Source of the DNA: Fomitopsis serialis
Taxonomy: Eukaryota; Basidiomycota; Agaricomycetes; Polyporales; Fomitopsidaceae
Reading direction: 5' to 3'
NCBI RefSeq assembly: GCF_022376445.1
Contig: NW_025954992.1
Coordinates: forward strand, 62,001-126,000
Length of the DNA: 64,000 nucleotides
Below, piece by piece: positions 12,901 through 24,990 of the stretch. The notes below the pieces were generated by a model. The model had not been told where the DNA came from, searched no databases, and was given only the letters and a program-made list of their open reading frames with translations. Made by a program: the position numbers and the translations under genes. The first letter of the stretch is position 1. Every line of letters begins with the position of its first letter.

Positions 12901-13190
12901 GGCCACAGAGTAATGGGGATCATCTTTCGGCGGCGGAGTGGGCGGCGGCGGACTGGCAAAGGGTGATCCAGGCGAAGGCTCGGGCATGCGAAACCCGCCA
13001 ATGAATTGCCCATCAAGGGGACCTATCTCTTCCACTGGTCGGAAACGACCATCGGGCCCTCTCTGCGGACTACGCGCGTTCTCTTCTTCCTATCATTCCA
13101 CACAAACTTTGAACAATGAGACGTCCGGGGTATATACACGAGACTCACCCGCTTCGCCTTCTGCCTGGCATGCCATCCGACACTGTCCAT
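9985..13190 (-). CDS. PhoD-like metallophosphatase family protein
   Basis: The PhoD-like family has a binuclear-metal phosphoesterase fold; the substrate of the large fungal members is unknown to me. Exon 1 (ATG 13190, MDSVGWHARQKAKR) splices to EEENARSPQRGPDGRF. Downstream exons give VAHMEPYLQLMAGPLLRYDT, DLGPHPADPHS, FCGPGFHSGYDPVW, HALVGGGDQLYCDGVV, FYFNHYCHTFRSGAFARAN, DGADGPYIPFPSHSFLTYLG-type sequence, VWMLLLDCR, IAYPRMVFLENVLESK, GSLGLSGFVNKFNADAELLD, RVTFLSGDVHCAAVGLFKTL, MVSSLATKTHRTLH and CIMGRRNWCAVWWE, ending at TGA 9987-9985. GGGDQLYCD and SGDVHCAAVG contain the metal-ligand Asp/His positions expected of the fold. At least ten introns. It lies 357 bp downstream of the CAP gene on the same strand; this is not an operon. 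Confidence 0.9.
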
Positions 13191-13547
13191 CTTATTTTCA
13201 ACGAGTGTTTAGCTCAAAGTACGCGCTCAGCAACGTTGTCCAACAGGCTGGCAGGAATGCTAGGGTATGAGGAGGACGAGGTGCAGTGCAAAGCGATGCA
13301 AAGCTGGCATGCCATCGCACTTGTCCGCCTATTACCGATCGGTTCGGGCTGGCACAAGTGGGACTGGGCGCCTCACTCTAATTGCCGATGCATCTGATCC
13401 GGGAGGCTCTCCTGGACCTCAGCTTGATTGCGTCCCTCGACCACGCTACGTTCATTTTGCCACAGAACGCTAACTCTGTTCGCCCCAATATCCATATCCA
13501 GTAAACGCGGCCCGTACAGATCGAAGCACTATCCACAATCCCATTCA
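13191..13547. other. Spacer between PhoD-like start and CAP stop
   Basis: Holds the PhoD-like promoter and the CAP 3' end. Plus-strand open frames here (13116-13473) have no recognisable content and look fortuitous. Confidence 0.45.
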
Positions 13548-15500
13548 CTAACCAGAGTGTTCCACGGCCGCCGTAACAAGCTTGCCACCCTGAATCACTG
13601 TCCTGAACATTTCCGGCACCGGGTGTTCGGTGAAGATCCCCTCCTCCTCGCCCTCTTCCGGCAAGCTCACGTTGATGCTGCTGCACTTCGCTGTCGTGAT
13701 CTCCACACCGAGGCACCCCCTCGACAGGTAGATCTGCCCAGAGTCTGTCGAGTCAAGCTGAATAGTCGGCGCACTTCCCGTGATCTGAAGCGCGAAGGAC
13801 GGCGAATTGGTAATCGAGACTGAGGAGATCACATTCTCAACGAGAATGGATGTCTTGATACAGTTGACTAAGGCGCTGTCACTCTCATGTCGCAGACAAG
13901 CTTGTGAACATACATACTTAATGTTACCGCGTTGACCTTGCCCTTGATCACGATCGTCGAGCTCTTGCAACCATACAGGTTCACTGTCTGGCTCATTTCC
14001 ACATTCTCGACGGTGAGAGCTGACTCGTTTTCTTGGTATTCCTGTGTGATGGACGTCAATGTGCGGGGCAGACAACGCAGGACAGTACGCACTATCATCC
14101 ATTTATTGCCTTCAAGAGCAAACTTCGCAGGCTTCTTGCCCGCAAGAGCCTGCGGTTTCGTAGGCTTAACTGGGCGTTTGGGAGCAGCTGCAACACAGTA
14201 TTCAGACCAGAAGTGTGCACAAGCGAAATCACCTTACCAGCAGATCCCATTGAACTCGGGACCGTGCTACCAGCCCTCAGCGCGGGGTTCTTGTGCGTCA
14301 TCTCAGACTTGTCGACCTTGCGCAAACCCTTTGTCACCTCCTCTCCCCGGTTCAGCTCTGCGAACACAGCAGCCACACCGCCGGCAGTTGGAGCGGGTGT
14401 AACTGCAGGCGGTGGAGGGGGGCCGGGTGGAGGTGGTGGCGGAGGCGGAGGTGGGGCCCCAGCACTGGTAGCAGGTGCCGATGATGCTGTTTGGTACTCG
14501 TCGACGGACATTCCCTAGATGCATCGCGGTCAGGCTGCGCTCAGTGTGACGGGAATTGGGCGAACCTTGGAGTTCCACACGAGACCGGTAGTGTGATATT
14601 CCGCAATGTACTTACGCAGCTCTTCCAGCAACGAGGTGTACGCCTTCACCCATTCTGCGTGCTTGGGGTCTCTGTTCTCATCTGTCAGTGCAAACATTAC
14701 GTCGGTACACGCAACATACTTGTCCTTGAATTCCTTGAGAACACGGTTGGCATAGAACAAGGTAGAATCCTTAATCTCAGCAACGAAGGGGCCCGGTTTC
14801 GGCGACTAATGAAGCACGGAGATTGAGGCATTAGCCGACACAGATAGACGACATGCGTACAATTGTGACCCAGCCAACGCATGTACCCCCTTCTGCAACA
14901 GTGGACAGGTGATTCAGCCAGTCGCGGTCTTTCCGGTTCGCCTCCTTCGCACGAGTGATCGCCTCGATATCCTTCTGAAGCAGGGCCAGGAGCGCCTCGA
15001 ATGCCTTCTGATCGGGCTTCTTGCAGTTCGCAGCAAGAAGCAGTAGGGTTCGCAGGTCTCTGAACTCCTTCTCAACCATCCCCGCCTGCACGCAAAGTCA
15101 GGATGCCTCGGTGACCAGTCTCGTGATGACTCGCACCTGCTCGATGACCGACTGTACCGCGAAGCTCTTCGTCAGCTCGACGAACGGCTTGACCTTTCCC
15201 TCAATGATCAATTCATCGAACGCTTCCACGCTCCTGGGAGTCTCTGCTGCATAGGTTGCCGGGCCATGCGGAGGTGGGACGGGAGTCGGCTCGGAGGACG
15301 CGGACGGTACGGACGACGAGGTGACATTCTGCAAGCCAGTGACAAGGCCAGGCGGTGGAAGATTAGCGAGGTCCTCCAACCTGGAGGTCGCGGCCTCCAA
15401 CCTACATGCAGATTGAACGAATGGCCGACGCACAGTCAACTCAGTCCACGCACCTCTTGATGATCGTTGCCAACGAGTGCAGACCTCCGGAGGACGCCAT
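13548..15500 (-). CDS. Adenylyl cyclase-associated protein (CAP/Srv2)
   Basis: CAP recycles ADP-actin with cofilin and, in fungi, can bind adenylyl cyclase through its N-terminus. ATG at 15500 gives [16 protein letters not shown], then [16 protein letters not shown], the oligomerisation/cyclase-binding end. The helical-folded domain follows ([90 protein letters not shown]). A proline stretch ([18 protein letters not shown], 14400-14460) precedes the WH2-like [11 protein letters not shown]. The C-terminal CARP beta-helix is visible as [40 protein letters not shown] and [19 protein letters not shown], ending TAAVEHSG at TAG 13548. Architecture and order are complete for the family. Confidence 0.95.
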
Positions 15501-16189
15501 TTCGACACGCTAGACTGTTCCTGGGCTAACTGACAAGAGTATGCGAGAGAGTAGCTTATACGTGGCAACACGCGTAGCACGACAGATGATGAGGGAGTGC
15601 TGTATACACGACCTGCAGGCCCTGACGCATGTCGACCGGCGCAGGCCGAGGCACTGTATATTTCCTTTCTTGGATTTCCTCGCTAACATCCAGCGGCTAA
15701 TGATCTCATGTGCTTCGAATGGCCCCCAATGAGTTCTTTTGGCAGTACTGGGCCCTCATAGCGGTATAACGGTCACGCTTATACTCTTGTAGACTTGATT
15801 TTAGCTATTTCTTGTGTATCACGGCGTCTCAGCTGCTGAGCGTGAGCCCCACCCTAGCACTGCCAGTGGTAGGTCGGATTCACAATTCAGTGTTATTTAC
15901 AGCCTGAGTTAGACGGTCACGATCGACGATATTATTGATTTGACATTAAAACGTTGCATAGAATTCAAAGGACGGTGAATGCAAGACATCAAAGCCAGCA
16001 TGTAGAATAATCGTGACTCGGTATAGCATGTCGCGACTCGCAGTCAAGCTGATTTGCCAGGACGGTGGCGATCGTGGTGGAGTTGTGTCTGAGTATGCCC
16101 GTTGGTAACGCCATGAAATCATGCGGTTAGACGGTAAACGCACCCGACGTTAATCCGACCGAGGTCTACTATAATTATGTATCATGGGT
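15501..16189. other. Non-coding stretch upstream of CAP
   Basis: Contains the CAP promoter. AT-rich compared with neighbours around 15890-15960. No supported gene; short open frames at 15541-15732 and 15946-16143 have no recognisable content. Confidence 0.45.
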
Positions 16190-16275
16190 ACTAACATAGC
16201 TGACTGAGATCATGCTGAGAGTTCTCATGTAGCCCCGGCTTCCCCCAATACCCAGATGCTATTTTGAATTTTCGA
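16190..16275 (-). pseudogene. Relic of a MIF-type tautomerase 3' segment
   Basis: On the minus strand this stretch reads LGIGGSRGYMRTLS, aligning in register with LGIEGDRGYMRVFP of the intact MIF gene starting at 17507; the DNA upstream of it (ttcgaaaattc..) still resembles the FFEFFRE codons but is interrupted. No other MIF exon is visible between 16275 and 16640, so it is a fragment. It could be a decayed tandem copy; the match is short, so confidence is moderate. Confidence 0.45.
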
Positions 16276-16881
16276 ATGTCTTGGCTTAGAGCTCCTGTTG
16301 GGAAGGTCCCAGGTGATCCGTCGTTTTCACCATTAAACAAGACAATGACTTCTCGGGCCCCGCATGCATTCCAAATCGGGTTTGTCGTCAACGCAAGGCA
16401 GCGCAAGGGGTATACAGAACTTCAGTATCATGTCAAAAGCTCAGTAGCATTTGATACCCGGGAGGCATTACGGTACGAGACTTCGGTCGAGTTTAGGTTG
16501 CGCGGAAACAAGTACTGTCGCGCAGCCGCATCCCGGCCGTTCAGGCTAGCTTCCACTGGAAGCGGATACACCCGGCGATTCGAGACGCGCACGCAAAGCA
16601 ACGGGGTCCTATGGAGTATCCGTCGGTAGAAGAATACCGGACAAGTTTACCGAACAGGCAGACAGGCCAACGAGGGACTCAGGGAGTCGTCTGCCAAACT
16701 TGAAGTTGCACTGGCAGACCATATAGCCGGCAAGCGTAGGAGTCGTCACTCACAGTCGTTAAGTTAGAGGTCTTATAGGCGAGCTGAGCAAAAACTGCGC
16801 GTGTAGATGCATTGCACTTGTACAACATGACGATCGCTATTATGTCTTCCGCGGACGGAACTGTAGGCGAGCAGATCTCCA
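16276..16881. other. Stretch between MIF relic and MIF stop
   Basis: About 600 bp without a supported gene. A plus-strand open frame at 16264-16629 has no recognisable motif. The last 200 bp are probably MIF 3' untranslated sequence. Confidence 0.4.
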
Positions 16882-17507
16882 TCATTTCCCAAAAATCGTG
16901 CCGAACGTAGTAGCATTGTGGCTGTCCCAAGGAAATCGTAGTTGAGTATCGCACGGCAGGCAACGAGTGAGACAACATGAACGTACCCCAAGAATGCCCT
17001 TCCCGGGTCAAGGAAAGTGCTATGAAACGTAGATGTAAGGAATGGAAATGTTACTCATGACTGTATGGAAAAACTCGCATGTAGCCACGGTCGCCCTCAA
17101 TACCAAGCTTCTCGCGGAAAAACTCGAAGAATGACTTGCTGTATTCATCGGTCAGTCCGGGCTTGAGATTGTCCAGGCTCGTCTGACGCATGTCCCATGC
17201 GGTTAGATACATTCCTGTGAATTAATGGACAGACTGGAGATCGCATTGAACGCACCACAGTCATCAGGAACGCCGGGTCGAACGATCCATCGAAGGTGAG
17301 GTTCTCGTTGTAGTGGTAGCTCACGGAAACATACAGTTCCGGCTTCCTCAGCGTCTTGGCCGCAATCTGGAGGAGTATCAATGAAACTAGGCGTCAGTAA
17401 TGAGTGCTAGTGTCTGCGCAATAAGACGTATGCACGCTAGAGAACTCAAGCAAGAAAGGTTTCGGATCCTCAAGAGGGACGTTGGTCTTCAGTTCAAGAC
17501 TGGGCAT
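16882..17507 (-). CDS. MIF-type phenylpyruvate/dopachrome tautomerase
   Basis: MIF-fold trimers use the N-terminal Pro (after Met removal) as a catalytic base for keto-enol tautomerisation; the biological role in fungi is not settled. Exons give MPSLELKTNVPLEDPKPF, LLEFSSIAAKTLRKPELYVS, VSYHYNENLTFDGSFDPAF, LMTVTSLDNLKPGLTDEY, SKSFFEFFREKLGIEGDRGY, DPGRAFLG and HNATTFGTIFGK, stop TGA 16884-16882, about 127 residues. Pro2 is present and the C-terminal NATTFGTIFG matches the family end. Introns: gtgcat..ctccag after FSS, gtgcgt..cgtcag after LMTV, a very short one (about 35 bp) before TFLDPGR, and gtacgt..gacag before HNATT. The short intron is the only weak junction. Confidence 0.9.
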
Positions 17508-18385
17508 GTTGGACGATGTCGAGGTCGTCGAGAAAGGTGAGTAAGTGATGCAGGGTCCCAGACTTATCTTGAACTTATAACCGGATGGCCGGAGCCCACG
17601 ACCGTAGGGCCGATATATGACCCCAATTACGAAGTGCCCGTATCATGCATAACGAGAACCAGCGTTGCATAACGTGCCCCAGCTCGACGAAGACGTCGAA
17701 CTAGACCAACATGGGCAGAGAAAGAAGGTGCAAGTCCAGGCCAGCCATTGGACGAATGTCATGCGGGTGTTGCTAAATGCACACGGCTGGCTTCGACTTG
17801 TCACTTAGACTCTGGTCATCGCGCGATCGCCCTCCCAGTGTTCCTGGAGGGCTATGTTGGCCCCGCATCAATATGGATATGCGACAACTTTAGTCACGGT
17901 GACACCACAAAGGAAACAACCGCTACGACGGATTTTTTATGTATCGCTTCGACGGGAACCTAATAGCTTATGAGAGGCAAGACCAAGGGCAAGACGGAGG
18001 AGGTGGCGAAGTTGCCATATGAGGCAAGTATGTAGTCCGGGCTGAGGTGTTACATAAGCGATCCCACCACCGCGAACTTGCCGTGAACGCTGCTCCAACT
18101 TCGAATTCCTGTTCACACACTGTCCCACAGACAGAGGCGGTCTCGTCATCTTCGCACTGTTCGTCGACTACTTACTTAGCAGCTCGGAGTTTGTGGAGGG
18201 TCAACGGCTCAACAATCGGCTCCGATTACCGTTCGCCTGCTCGTACTCATACCGTGACCGTGACACTAGCCCTTTGAGGCGGAGGTTCTGGGGTTCAAGT
18301 TGGGTGCGTCACGAAGTCATTACTGGACCGCTATAAGCCCGCTTCATACACTGCTGGTAGGCATTCTTGCGACTCTGCGAGAGTC
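17508..18385. promoter_or_regulatory. Divergent region between MIF and amidohydrolase genes
   Basis: An 878 bp spacer between oppositely oriented starts; it holds both promoters. Open frames at 17748-17963, 17937-18149 and 18047-18277 show nothing recognisable. Confidence 0.45.
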
Positions 18386-21300
18386 ATGGAGCCGAAAACT
18401 TGGCCCCCGGGCACGTCAAGTGCGCCTCGGAGGACCTCACGGGTAGCTCGAACGCGCCTGCTGCAAGCCGTGTTTCTACTCACCTTAGCTGCGGCTCTCT
18501 CAGTCACTTTTTCTGGGTTGTCTGCGTCCATATACCACCGCTCTTCTGGAGTGCAACAGAGCATCCTGGCTGCAGCGGTACAGGACCGGTGGAAGGATGA
18601 CATCTGGCCCATACGTGAGCAGACTCCTTGGGACATATCCACCGACTACCCCTTCCCGCGCAAGCTCGAGTATGATGTGACTGAGGGCACCTGGCTAAGA
18701 CTGGACGTGCACCCCAAGACCGGTGAGGTTGTCTTCGACATGCTGGGCGACATCTACTGCCTACCTGCCGATACCTACGCACACTCTCGACTTGCCTCTT
18801 CCGCTGTCTCGAAAGCCCGTCCTATTCTACTGGGAGTGCCGCATGACTCCGACCCTCACTTCTCGCCCGAAGGCCGCAGCATAGTCTTCAGGAGCGATGC
18901 CGGGCTGGGAGTTGAGAACCTATGGGTGATGGAGTGGTCTGGTTGTAGAACATGGACGTCCGATCCGAGAATGCAAGGGCGGAACTACTCAGCGCACTAG
19001 AGGTCATGGAGGATGAGGAAGCGCTCCTCGCAAGTGGTGTGAAGGAGACTAAGGAGAGGAGACTCAGGAGACTCCTTCGTGAGGGTCGACTGAACGGTAT
19101 GTTGTGGTTCAATCGTAGAGAACAATCCGTAACTTCTGTGATCAAGCCCAGCGCGTTACGAACGAAACCTTCCGGTGGGTATCCGACGCGAGATTCCATC
19201 CCTCGGGAAACAAGTAGTCGCCACAAAATGGTACACATCCTCGCGCAGTCTTGGTGCTGGTGAAGGTTGGGAGTACGATGTACCCAGTATTGGCAAGTCT
19301 GGATCTATCGACGCCGGGGACGGCAAACGGCTAGTCGGGCGCACACTGCCGCTGGGCTGGACCCCCGAGCAATATGGTGACCAACAGATTGGCCCAGAGC
19401 AATTCATATGGAGAGGCAATGACACCTTGATCTACTCCAAAAACGTTGCCGAGGACGGCGCATTCTCGTATAGCAAGAGTAAGGAGTAATCCATTCTGTC
19501 AGTGGTATGCACTGAGCACAGCCCGTCTCATAGACGTCCACGCCGGTATCTATGCCATCTTCTCGACGAACCTCACATCCAAAGAGACGACGACGTTGGT
19601 GGGGCGATACCCAGGTGGCGCCAGTAGGCCCGAGCTTTCTCGAGACGGACGGACGCTTGCATTCGTGCGCCGAGTACGGGAGAAAGAAGCGCTAGTGCTC
19701 CTGTACGCCTCTGCTCCTCACGCAAAAATCCTAGACACTGACTTGCGTCCCACAGTGATCTCGAGTCGGGTACGATTCACCATGTCTGGGATGGACTGAC
19801 CTACGACTTGAGCACAGTCTCCGCGCCTATGGGCACCTATCCATCGTACGCGTTCTCGCCCACTGACGATGCAGTCATCATATGGGCTGCAGGGCAGATC
19901 TATCACGTTCCACTGAAGGTGAACGCGTTCGGGGAAAAGGTCGCTGGCGGCGAGCCGACTCCCATCCGCTTCACCGCACACATCGAGAAGCGCCTCGCAG
20001 AGACGGTGACCGCCGATGCCGATATAGCCGCTCTGGAGACGCAGGCAACGCAGAGGGTGCACGCGTTCACAGAGTTGCGCGTGGACACAACTGGCGAACT
20101 TGCTGTCTTCCAGGGCTCCGGCGCGACGTACGTGCAGCACGTCGGCGAAGGCGCTCCTCGAGCAGAGCGAGTTCCCGCCCTATACCCCGACGCGCCATAC
20201 TACTCGCCAGCATTCGTCGTGAACGCTGAGGAATTGGTCATCCACACTCGCTGGTCCGACACGAACTTCTCCACGATCGAGATAGCGAACCTGACCTCGG
20301 GCGAGGCGTACGAGCTGACTGGGCTGCCTCTCGGACGATACTACTCCCCAATCCTATGCGAGTGCCTTTACGCTGGGAGACAGCTTGCGTTCGTCAAGAC
20401 GGGCGGTGACTACCTCACTGGCGACATCGTCGCGACCGCTGGGCCCGGTCTCTATCTCGGTTCGATCACGCTGCCCACCCCAGGCCAGGACAGCACCTCG
20501 ATCGAAGTGAAGAACCTGCATTTCGTGGAGACCGAAATCGACACGGGCGCGCTCCTCAAGACGCAGATCCGCTTCTTGGAGCGCAACACGAAGCTGCTCG
20601 TCCAGGCACCCCGCCGCTCGTTTGTCATCGACCTCGCCGCAGGCCCGGATGAGTATGGGAAATACAAGCACGAGACTCTGGCAACGGGGCGGATGTCGAC
20701 GGAGCTCGTCGCGTTCCCAGAGATCTCAGCGTCAGTGAAGGCGAAGTCTCTTGCGTTCATTGACTTCTATCACGTCTACTACGTGCCCGAGGTGAACATG
20801 GATGAACCTGTCTGGAGCAAGCCGGCCAACGCGACGAAGGGTCTCATGCGACTGAGCGTCGACGGAGGACATGATATTACCTGGAGTCGAGACGGCAAGA
20901 AGTTGTTCTGGTTCCTCGGTAAGCCATCAACCACTCTCATGAAGGTGGCCTTCTGAATACTGAGCTTGGTATCAGGCCCCTACTTGCATTGGGTAGATGT
21001 GGCAGACTTGAAGTCGTGCTCATCGGCCACGAAGCGAGACGCACTCACCTTCGGCGTCGCTTGCACAAGGAACCTACCACACTTCCAGGAAGTGGTCGTG
21101 GACTACCCGTCTGACATCCGGCGACTTAAGGCAGAGGCCGCGGCTTCCATCGCTCACGAGGACGCGGCGGCCCTCGCTAACGCAGATCTCTTCGTGATAG
21201 CAAATGCTACTCTGCTGACTATGGAGACAGGCGACCTGCGCGCAGACGTCCTGGAGGATGCCATTCTCGTGACGCGGGGCGGACAGATAGAGGCTATCGT

Positions 21301-22868
21301 GGGCACACAGGACGCTGTAATCCCCTATGGTGCTTCTGTGCTCAATGCCGAAGGAGGTTCGTACTCTCCTACCGATTGTGGTGCTCTCTGACGTGCACCC
21401 TAGCCTTCATTGTACCCGGTTTCATCGACGTCCATGCGCACTGGAACGGGTTCGATACGCTATACCCCGCGCGCTCCTGGGAGATGGAGACCTTCCTCGC
21501 GTATGGTGTGACGACCCTGCACAAGTCAGAATATTCTTGCCAGTCTACCATATGGCGCTGATGAGCTACTCCCTGCCTGCAGCCCTAGTGCAGACAATGT
21601 GCTCGGTTTCGCGGAACGCTTCAGACTGGAGCGTGGACAAATGGTCGGGCCTCGTATCTTCCAAGTCGGCGGCGTGATCTATGGTGCAGCGGCAGAGGAG
21701 CTACACCAGGAGATCGTCGATATGGACGAAGCACGTTCTGCGCTCATCAGGATCAAGGCTGAGGGAGGCCCGGCTAGTTCTCCTACAAGAACTACAACTT
21801 GCCTTCTCGGTAAGCCTGATGTTATAGTGGAGGTCTGATCCTCACGCGGGTTGGCTCCCTGTAGTGCTTCGCGCCAGAGGTTGCTGACAGCCGCCCGGGA
21901 GCTCAACATGCTGTGTGTCCCTGAGGGAGTAAGTTGCACAGTCTACCACGGAGACATTATTTGACCTCGGTTCAGGGAATGAATTACGAATGGGACCTAA
22001 CCTACATCCTTGATGGTAAGGCAATCAGGGCGATTGCTAGTTTTGTTAATTGACATTACATTAAGGCATGACGACTATTGAACATCCGCTGCCCATACCC
22101 GTCCTCTATGATGATGTTTTGACATTGTATGCGTTGAGCGGCACTGGCTCTACTCCTACGCATCTGGTCAACTACGGAGGCGTCATGGGCGAACAATATA
22201 TCTGGCCACGGAAGACCTACCCAATGACCCTAAGTATGTCCCTTTTGCTCTCGATAGCCCGTACTGAACCGTCGCATCAGACTACGACGCTTCACAAGGC
22301 ATGACATACTGGAAGGCCGTCTGTCTGAGTCGACTGCTCGTCCGAGGATTGTGAGTTCAACCATCCTACATACCTGGCGTCTCGCGTGCTGACACGGCAC
22401 ACCCAGCTACGCACTTTTCAACACGTCGATATCCACGGCGAAGATGGTCCACAAAGGTCTTCGCGCTCACATCGGTGCACACGGAGAGCCCCCGCTTGGT
22501 TTCAACTACCACGCCGAGATGTTCTTCACTCAGCAGGGCGGACTGACGAACTACGAGGTATGCATATCCTCGCCACCTCCTCTATGTATTAGTGACTGAC
22601 AGCCACATTCGCGCAGGTCATCCGTGCAGCGACATCAGACGCAGCAACCACGCTCGGAATCTATCCGTCGCTGGGTTCGCTCACGCCTGGGAAGCTCGCT
22701 GACTTCGTTGTGTACAAACCGGGTGTTGACCTCCTGGAGGGTGACATCAGCGGCACTCGGGAGATCCGTTGGGTCGCAAGAGGCGGAAGGCTCTGGGATG
22801 CGGAGTCTATGGAGGAGGTTTGGCCGGTTGCAGGTAGGAAAGGCGCTATGCCACCTCTCAATCCGTAG
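18386..22868 (+). CDS. Membrane-anchored beta-propeller plus amidohydrolase protein
   Basis: Two joined modules. Near the N-terminus a hydrophobic segment (LLQAVFLLTLAAALSVTF, residues about 27-44) looks like a signal anchor. A TolB/tricorn-like propeller follows, with blade motifs RLDVHPKTGEVVFDMLGD, PHFSPEGRSIVFRSD, RPELSRDGRTLAFVRR, YPSYAFSPTDDAVIIW and DITWSRDGKKLFWF. The C-terminal third is an amidohydrolase: VIANATLLTMETGDLRAD, IVPGFIDVHAHWNGFD (HxH metal ligands), MNYEWDLTYILDGMTTIEH and TSDAATTLGIYPSLGSLTPG with KLADFVVY. The last exon ends MPPLNP, TAG 22866-22868. At least nine introns. Single-base frame jumps near 18948, 19096, 19208 and 21778. The substrate cannot be inferred; prolidase/imidazolonepropionase-like hydrolases share this domain. 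Neighbour on the right is convergent. Confidence 0.85.
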
Positions 22869-23208
22869 GGAGGAATGCAAAATCTGGGACACTTTGATCG
22901 TTAGTGAATGTGCTTCATCTTTTCGCATGTACTATGTACGACGAGTCGTGTCTTTTTGAAAAATTTTGGGTCGGATCATAGTGCGGACGTATTATTGCTT
23001 TGCAATGCAGATCAACTTCGAATGGTTGGATCGCACGCACCGACGCATCATAGTGAATTCATCATGGGCAAGATTGCTGGACTGAACTGATCAATCGGCA
23101 CGGTACAATCAGCAAGGTTGGCAAAGTGGCCAAGATCAGTGACAGAGCGACAGTTGGTCCATGGTAAAAGAGCAATGCTACCAACAGACCTCGAAATGGA
23201 AGTTGTAC
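22869..23208. other. Convergent 3' region
   Basis: 340 bp between two stop codons. AT-rich around 22940-22990. Nothing else seen. Confidence 0.45.
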
Positions 23209-24300
23209 TCATGAACTGACCTCGCTCTCATCGTCATCCATATCGTCCGCATTCCTTTTGGACTTCTTGGACTTCTTCTTTCTTCGCCGTTCTCGTTCCC
23301 GTTGCAGCGCACTCTTCATCTCCCCTTTCGAGAGCCCAGGGTTATACAAGGCGTCTAACTAATGCACACGGGTTAGGTATCCCACTGTGGAGACTTCTCG
23401 TCGAGGCGCGGCGCACCTTCTCGAGCAGCCGACGTCTCGCCAACTTCCGGTTCTGTTCCAACGAGCGAGTGTCCTGACAAGACACGCGCAGGCCGGTAGG
23501 CTTATGCAGCAACTGCACGTTGTTCTCCGTTTTATTGATGGACTGCCCACCGGGCCCACTTCCTACGCACACAAGCTGTGGATACATGCAGAGCAGGCAC
23601 TCATACGTACAGCCATACCTCGAACGAACGATTCCTCTAGGTCGTCAGCCTTCAGCTCCGGCACCACCCGCTGCTTGGCAGCCTTCTTGAGTGAGAGTAG
23701 TAGCGCGGCAGCTGGGGCACGGTCTCACTGGTCCTGGCAGCATCTGACGAGCTAGTGAGAATTGTATCGTTCGTACCGCTCGCTCGAGGGTATAGGCATA
23801 GAACTTACCTGACACGTTTCCGCGCGCTACGACTGGATTCCATGGTTGGTGGGTCCTTGATGGTGTCGTTGCTAGCGATCTCTGTATGTTCTGTGATACG
23901 AAGCTCTATGGTAATGCATACGAGTGTCAATCTCGTCGCGCCAGAACTACCAGATTTCCTTGCACTCACTGAAACGTTCGGAGTCTTGAGGGCGCCCGGC
24001 TTCATCCAGCCTCACAGCTTGCACGACATTCCGGAGCAGCACGTCTGCGATTTCCTTTGCGAGGTTGGTCTTCTCCTCTACCTGCTGTGGACTGGCCGAC
24101 GGTGGACACGCGAGCGCCTCGTTGCGCATTTTCAGTCTGAAGGCTGAGCGGGAATTAGTGGAGCATGTCTTTTGACAGACTGCGCATACCATTTCTGGTC
24201 TCGAATCATCCTTGAAGGTCGCCGCGGAGGCTCTGAGCAGCGCTCGTAGGCTGACCGTGCAGAGGCGAGGAGGGAGGGGGGAGAGTGCGGCGGAGGCCAT
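23209..24300 (-). CDS. Mitochondrial class-I peptide release-factor-like protein (GGQ rescue factor)
   Basis: These short proteins keep only the peptidyl-tRNA hydrolysis domain and a basic tail and free stalled mitochondrial ribosomes (ICT1/MTRFR/Rso55 group). ATG at 24300 gives [20 protein letters not shown], an Arg/Ser/Ala-rich start consistent with mitochondrial import. Then [19 protein letters not shown] splices to [35 protein letters not shown] and [18 protein letters not shown]; the GGQ codons are 23543-23551. The tail, [18 protein letters not shown] and [18 protein letters not shown], carries the usual basic extension. Stop TGA 23211-23209. Choosing acceptor gcgtag restores the canonical VRGSGPGGQ. 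It is too short for a stop-codon-reading factor, and no codon-recognition domain is visible. Confidence 0.9.
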
Positions 24301-24990
24301 GGCGTGCTGGCTGGGAGGGACTCGGATGGCTGGCTGGCGGTTAGCTGGCGGCCCGGAGCTGCGTGGCCTGAGCGTGGCGGACGGATCAGTAGAAACGCGT
24401 CACACGTGATTGGCTTCTCGAGATCAACGCGAGATCGAACGCGGAACGCGTTCCAAATTTGGCACCTGCTGTCGAACATCGCCTGGGTGGGACGTCGCGT
24501 TCGAACGCCGACCATGCCGCGCTCGTCCGCCCATTATCCTCAAAAAATACGGATCGTACTGAAAACACCGTACGGAGTATGCTGCTCCTTATCCGAGGCG
24601 CAAATAGCGCGTTGTGAGCGAGAAACATCGTCCCAACGAGGTGGTAGCCGTGAACGACGCCTCGGACACCTTTTCGCGCGTTCCTCACTCTACACAGCAC
24701 AGACGCGTCCCCCCACCCTTATAACCGGTGTGTTGAGTGGTATACACCATCGGCTATGTCTACGGACGGTGCTGAAGGTGAGTTCCTGAGATTCCGCCTC
24801 ACGTGACACGCGATTACAGTTTGTTGAATGCACCGGACGCGCCTCGGAGTCTGAACATCCGCTCTTCAACCCGTACCACCACCATCCCCGCCCTCTCCGC
24901 CTCTACCCTCGGAGGCCCTTAGTATTGACAGATCCCTTCTGCCCAAAGTATCTCAAAGCCTATCTCGTCCCGTTAGCCTTCACATACAAG
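24301..24990. promoter_or_regulatory. Divergent promoter region of GGQ factor and histone H1
   Basis: 690 bp between opposite starts. Contains CACGTG followed directly by ATTGG (reverse CCAAT) at about 24403-24411, a TATAA-like cttataacc at 24718, and a pyrimidine-rich leader at 24870-24920 just ahead of the H1 start. These are sequence matches only. Confidence 0.45.

Noticed and set aside
18280..18310. Possible tRNA B-box (ggttcaagtt)
   Set aside because: Lacks the closing CC of the B-box and no A-box or acceptor-stem pairing is visible upstream.
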